From Lysinibacillus pakistanensis (lineage in GTDB: Bacteria; Bacillota; Bacilli; Bacillales_A; Planococcaceae): a DNA stretch of 64,000 nt. The stretch is from contig BBDJ01000001.1 in assembly GCA_001312325.1 (NCBI GenBank), positions 186,001-250,000 on the forward strand. The letters are read 5' to 3'. A model generated the notes under the pieces. That model was not told where the DNA came from and made no database searches. It saw only the letters and a program-made list of their open reading frames with translations. The position numbers were made by a program, and so were the translations under genes. This document shows, piece by piece, positions 63,999 to 64,000 of the stretch (positions are counted from its first letter, which is position 1; every line of letters begins with the position of its first letter).

Positions 63999-64000
63999 AA

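Noticed and set aside
1..64000. Phase variation of surface proteins through homopolymer runs
   Set aside because: The same breaks occur in pgi, galU, rfbB, the response regulator and several genes with three or more runs, where switching makes no sense. Sequence error explains all of them.
1..64000. tRNA or rRNA genes
   Set aside because: No cloverleaf with CCA-type acceptor and GTTCRA loop, and no rRNA-like conserved stretch, was seen on either strand.

Overview
The window is low-GC Gram-positive chromosome. Its best match is a Lysinibacillus-type member of the Bacillales (Planococcaceae/Bacillaceae): it carries a large S-layer protein gene, many proteins with S-layer-homology (SLH) domains, csaB for pyruvylation of the secondary cell wall polysaccharide (SCWP), AGGAGG-type ribosome binding sites and frequent TTG/GTG starts. 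I saw no rRNA, tRNA, CRISPR array, prophage or intact insertion sequence.

Layout. 1-3720 (minus): operon csaB, GT4 glycosyltransferase, MurJ-type flippase. 3948-25403: a surface-protein island with an SLH phosphodiester glycosidase, an SLH glucosaminidase, an O-antigen-polymerase-like membrane protein, an SLH protein with an amidotransferase-like domain, three paralogous SLH-SH3-amidases, a two-component system with a secreted protein, an SLH NlpC/P60 protein, an SLH CAP protein and an SLH-only protein. 25613-29573: a very long repeat protein. 29991-31923 (plus): a membrane protein and a HlyD-like adaptor. 31981-36791 (minus): another SLH protein and the S-layer protein, with a clear promoter and terminator. 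37283-39900 (plus): an MBOAT/DHHW pair for polysaccharide O-acetylation, then an acyltransferase-3 gene on the minus strand. 41195-41387: a highly structured non-coding element. 41710-46640 (minus): sugar-nucleotide genes pgcA, pgi, galE, galU. 46769-63998 (minus): a glycan cluster with an initiating sugar-phosphate transferase, several GT2 glycosyltransferases, rfbDBCA (dTDP-rhamnose), a membrane phosphoglycerol-transferase-like sulfatase, an acyltransferase, a methyltransferase/kinase/coiled-coil/GT2 set, and a Wzt ATPase with a C-terminal glycan-recognition domain.

How it fits together. The left part makes and modifies the SCWP anchor (pyruvylation by CsaB, O-acetylation by the MBOAT/DHHW pair). 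It also encodes the proteins that dock on it (the S-layer protein and about ten SLH proteins, several of them wall hydrolases). The right part resembles the S-layer glycan (slg) clusters of Geobacillus and makes a rhamnose-containing glycan exported by an ABC transporter. Its probable chain-termination module (methyltransferase, kinase-like domain, coiled coil) has the same domain order as WbdD of Escherichia coli O9a.

Quality warning. Most genes longer than about 700 bp carry one or more frame breaks, nearly all at A/T runs of 7-8 bases. Shortening the run by one base restores the protein in most cases. The breaks hit S-layer, rfbB, galU and pgi alike, so I read them as base-calling or assembly errors, not pseudogenes. 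Such genes are given over their full reconstructed extent, with break positions stated.
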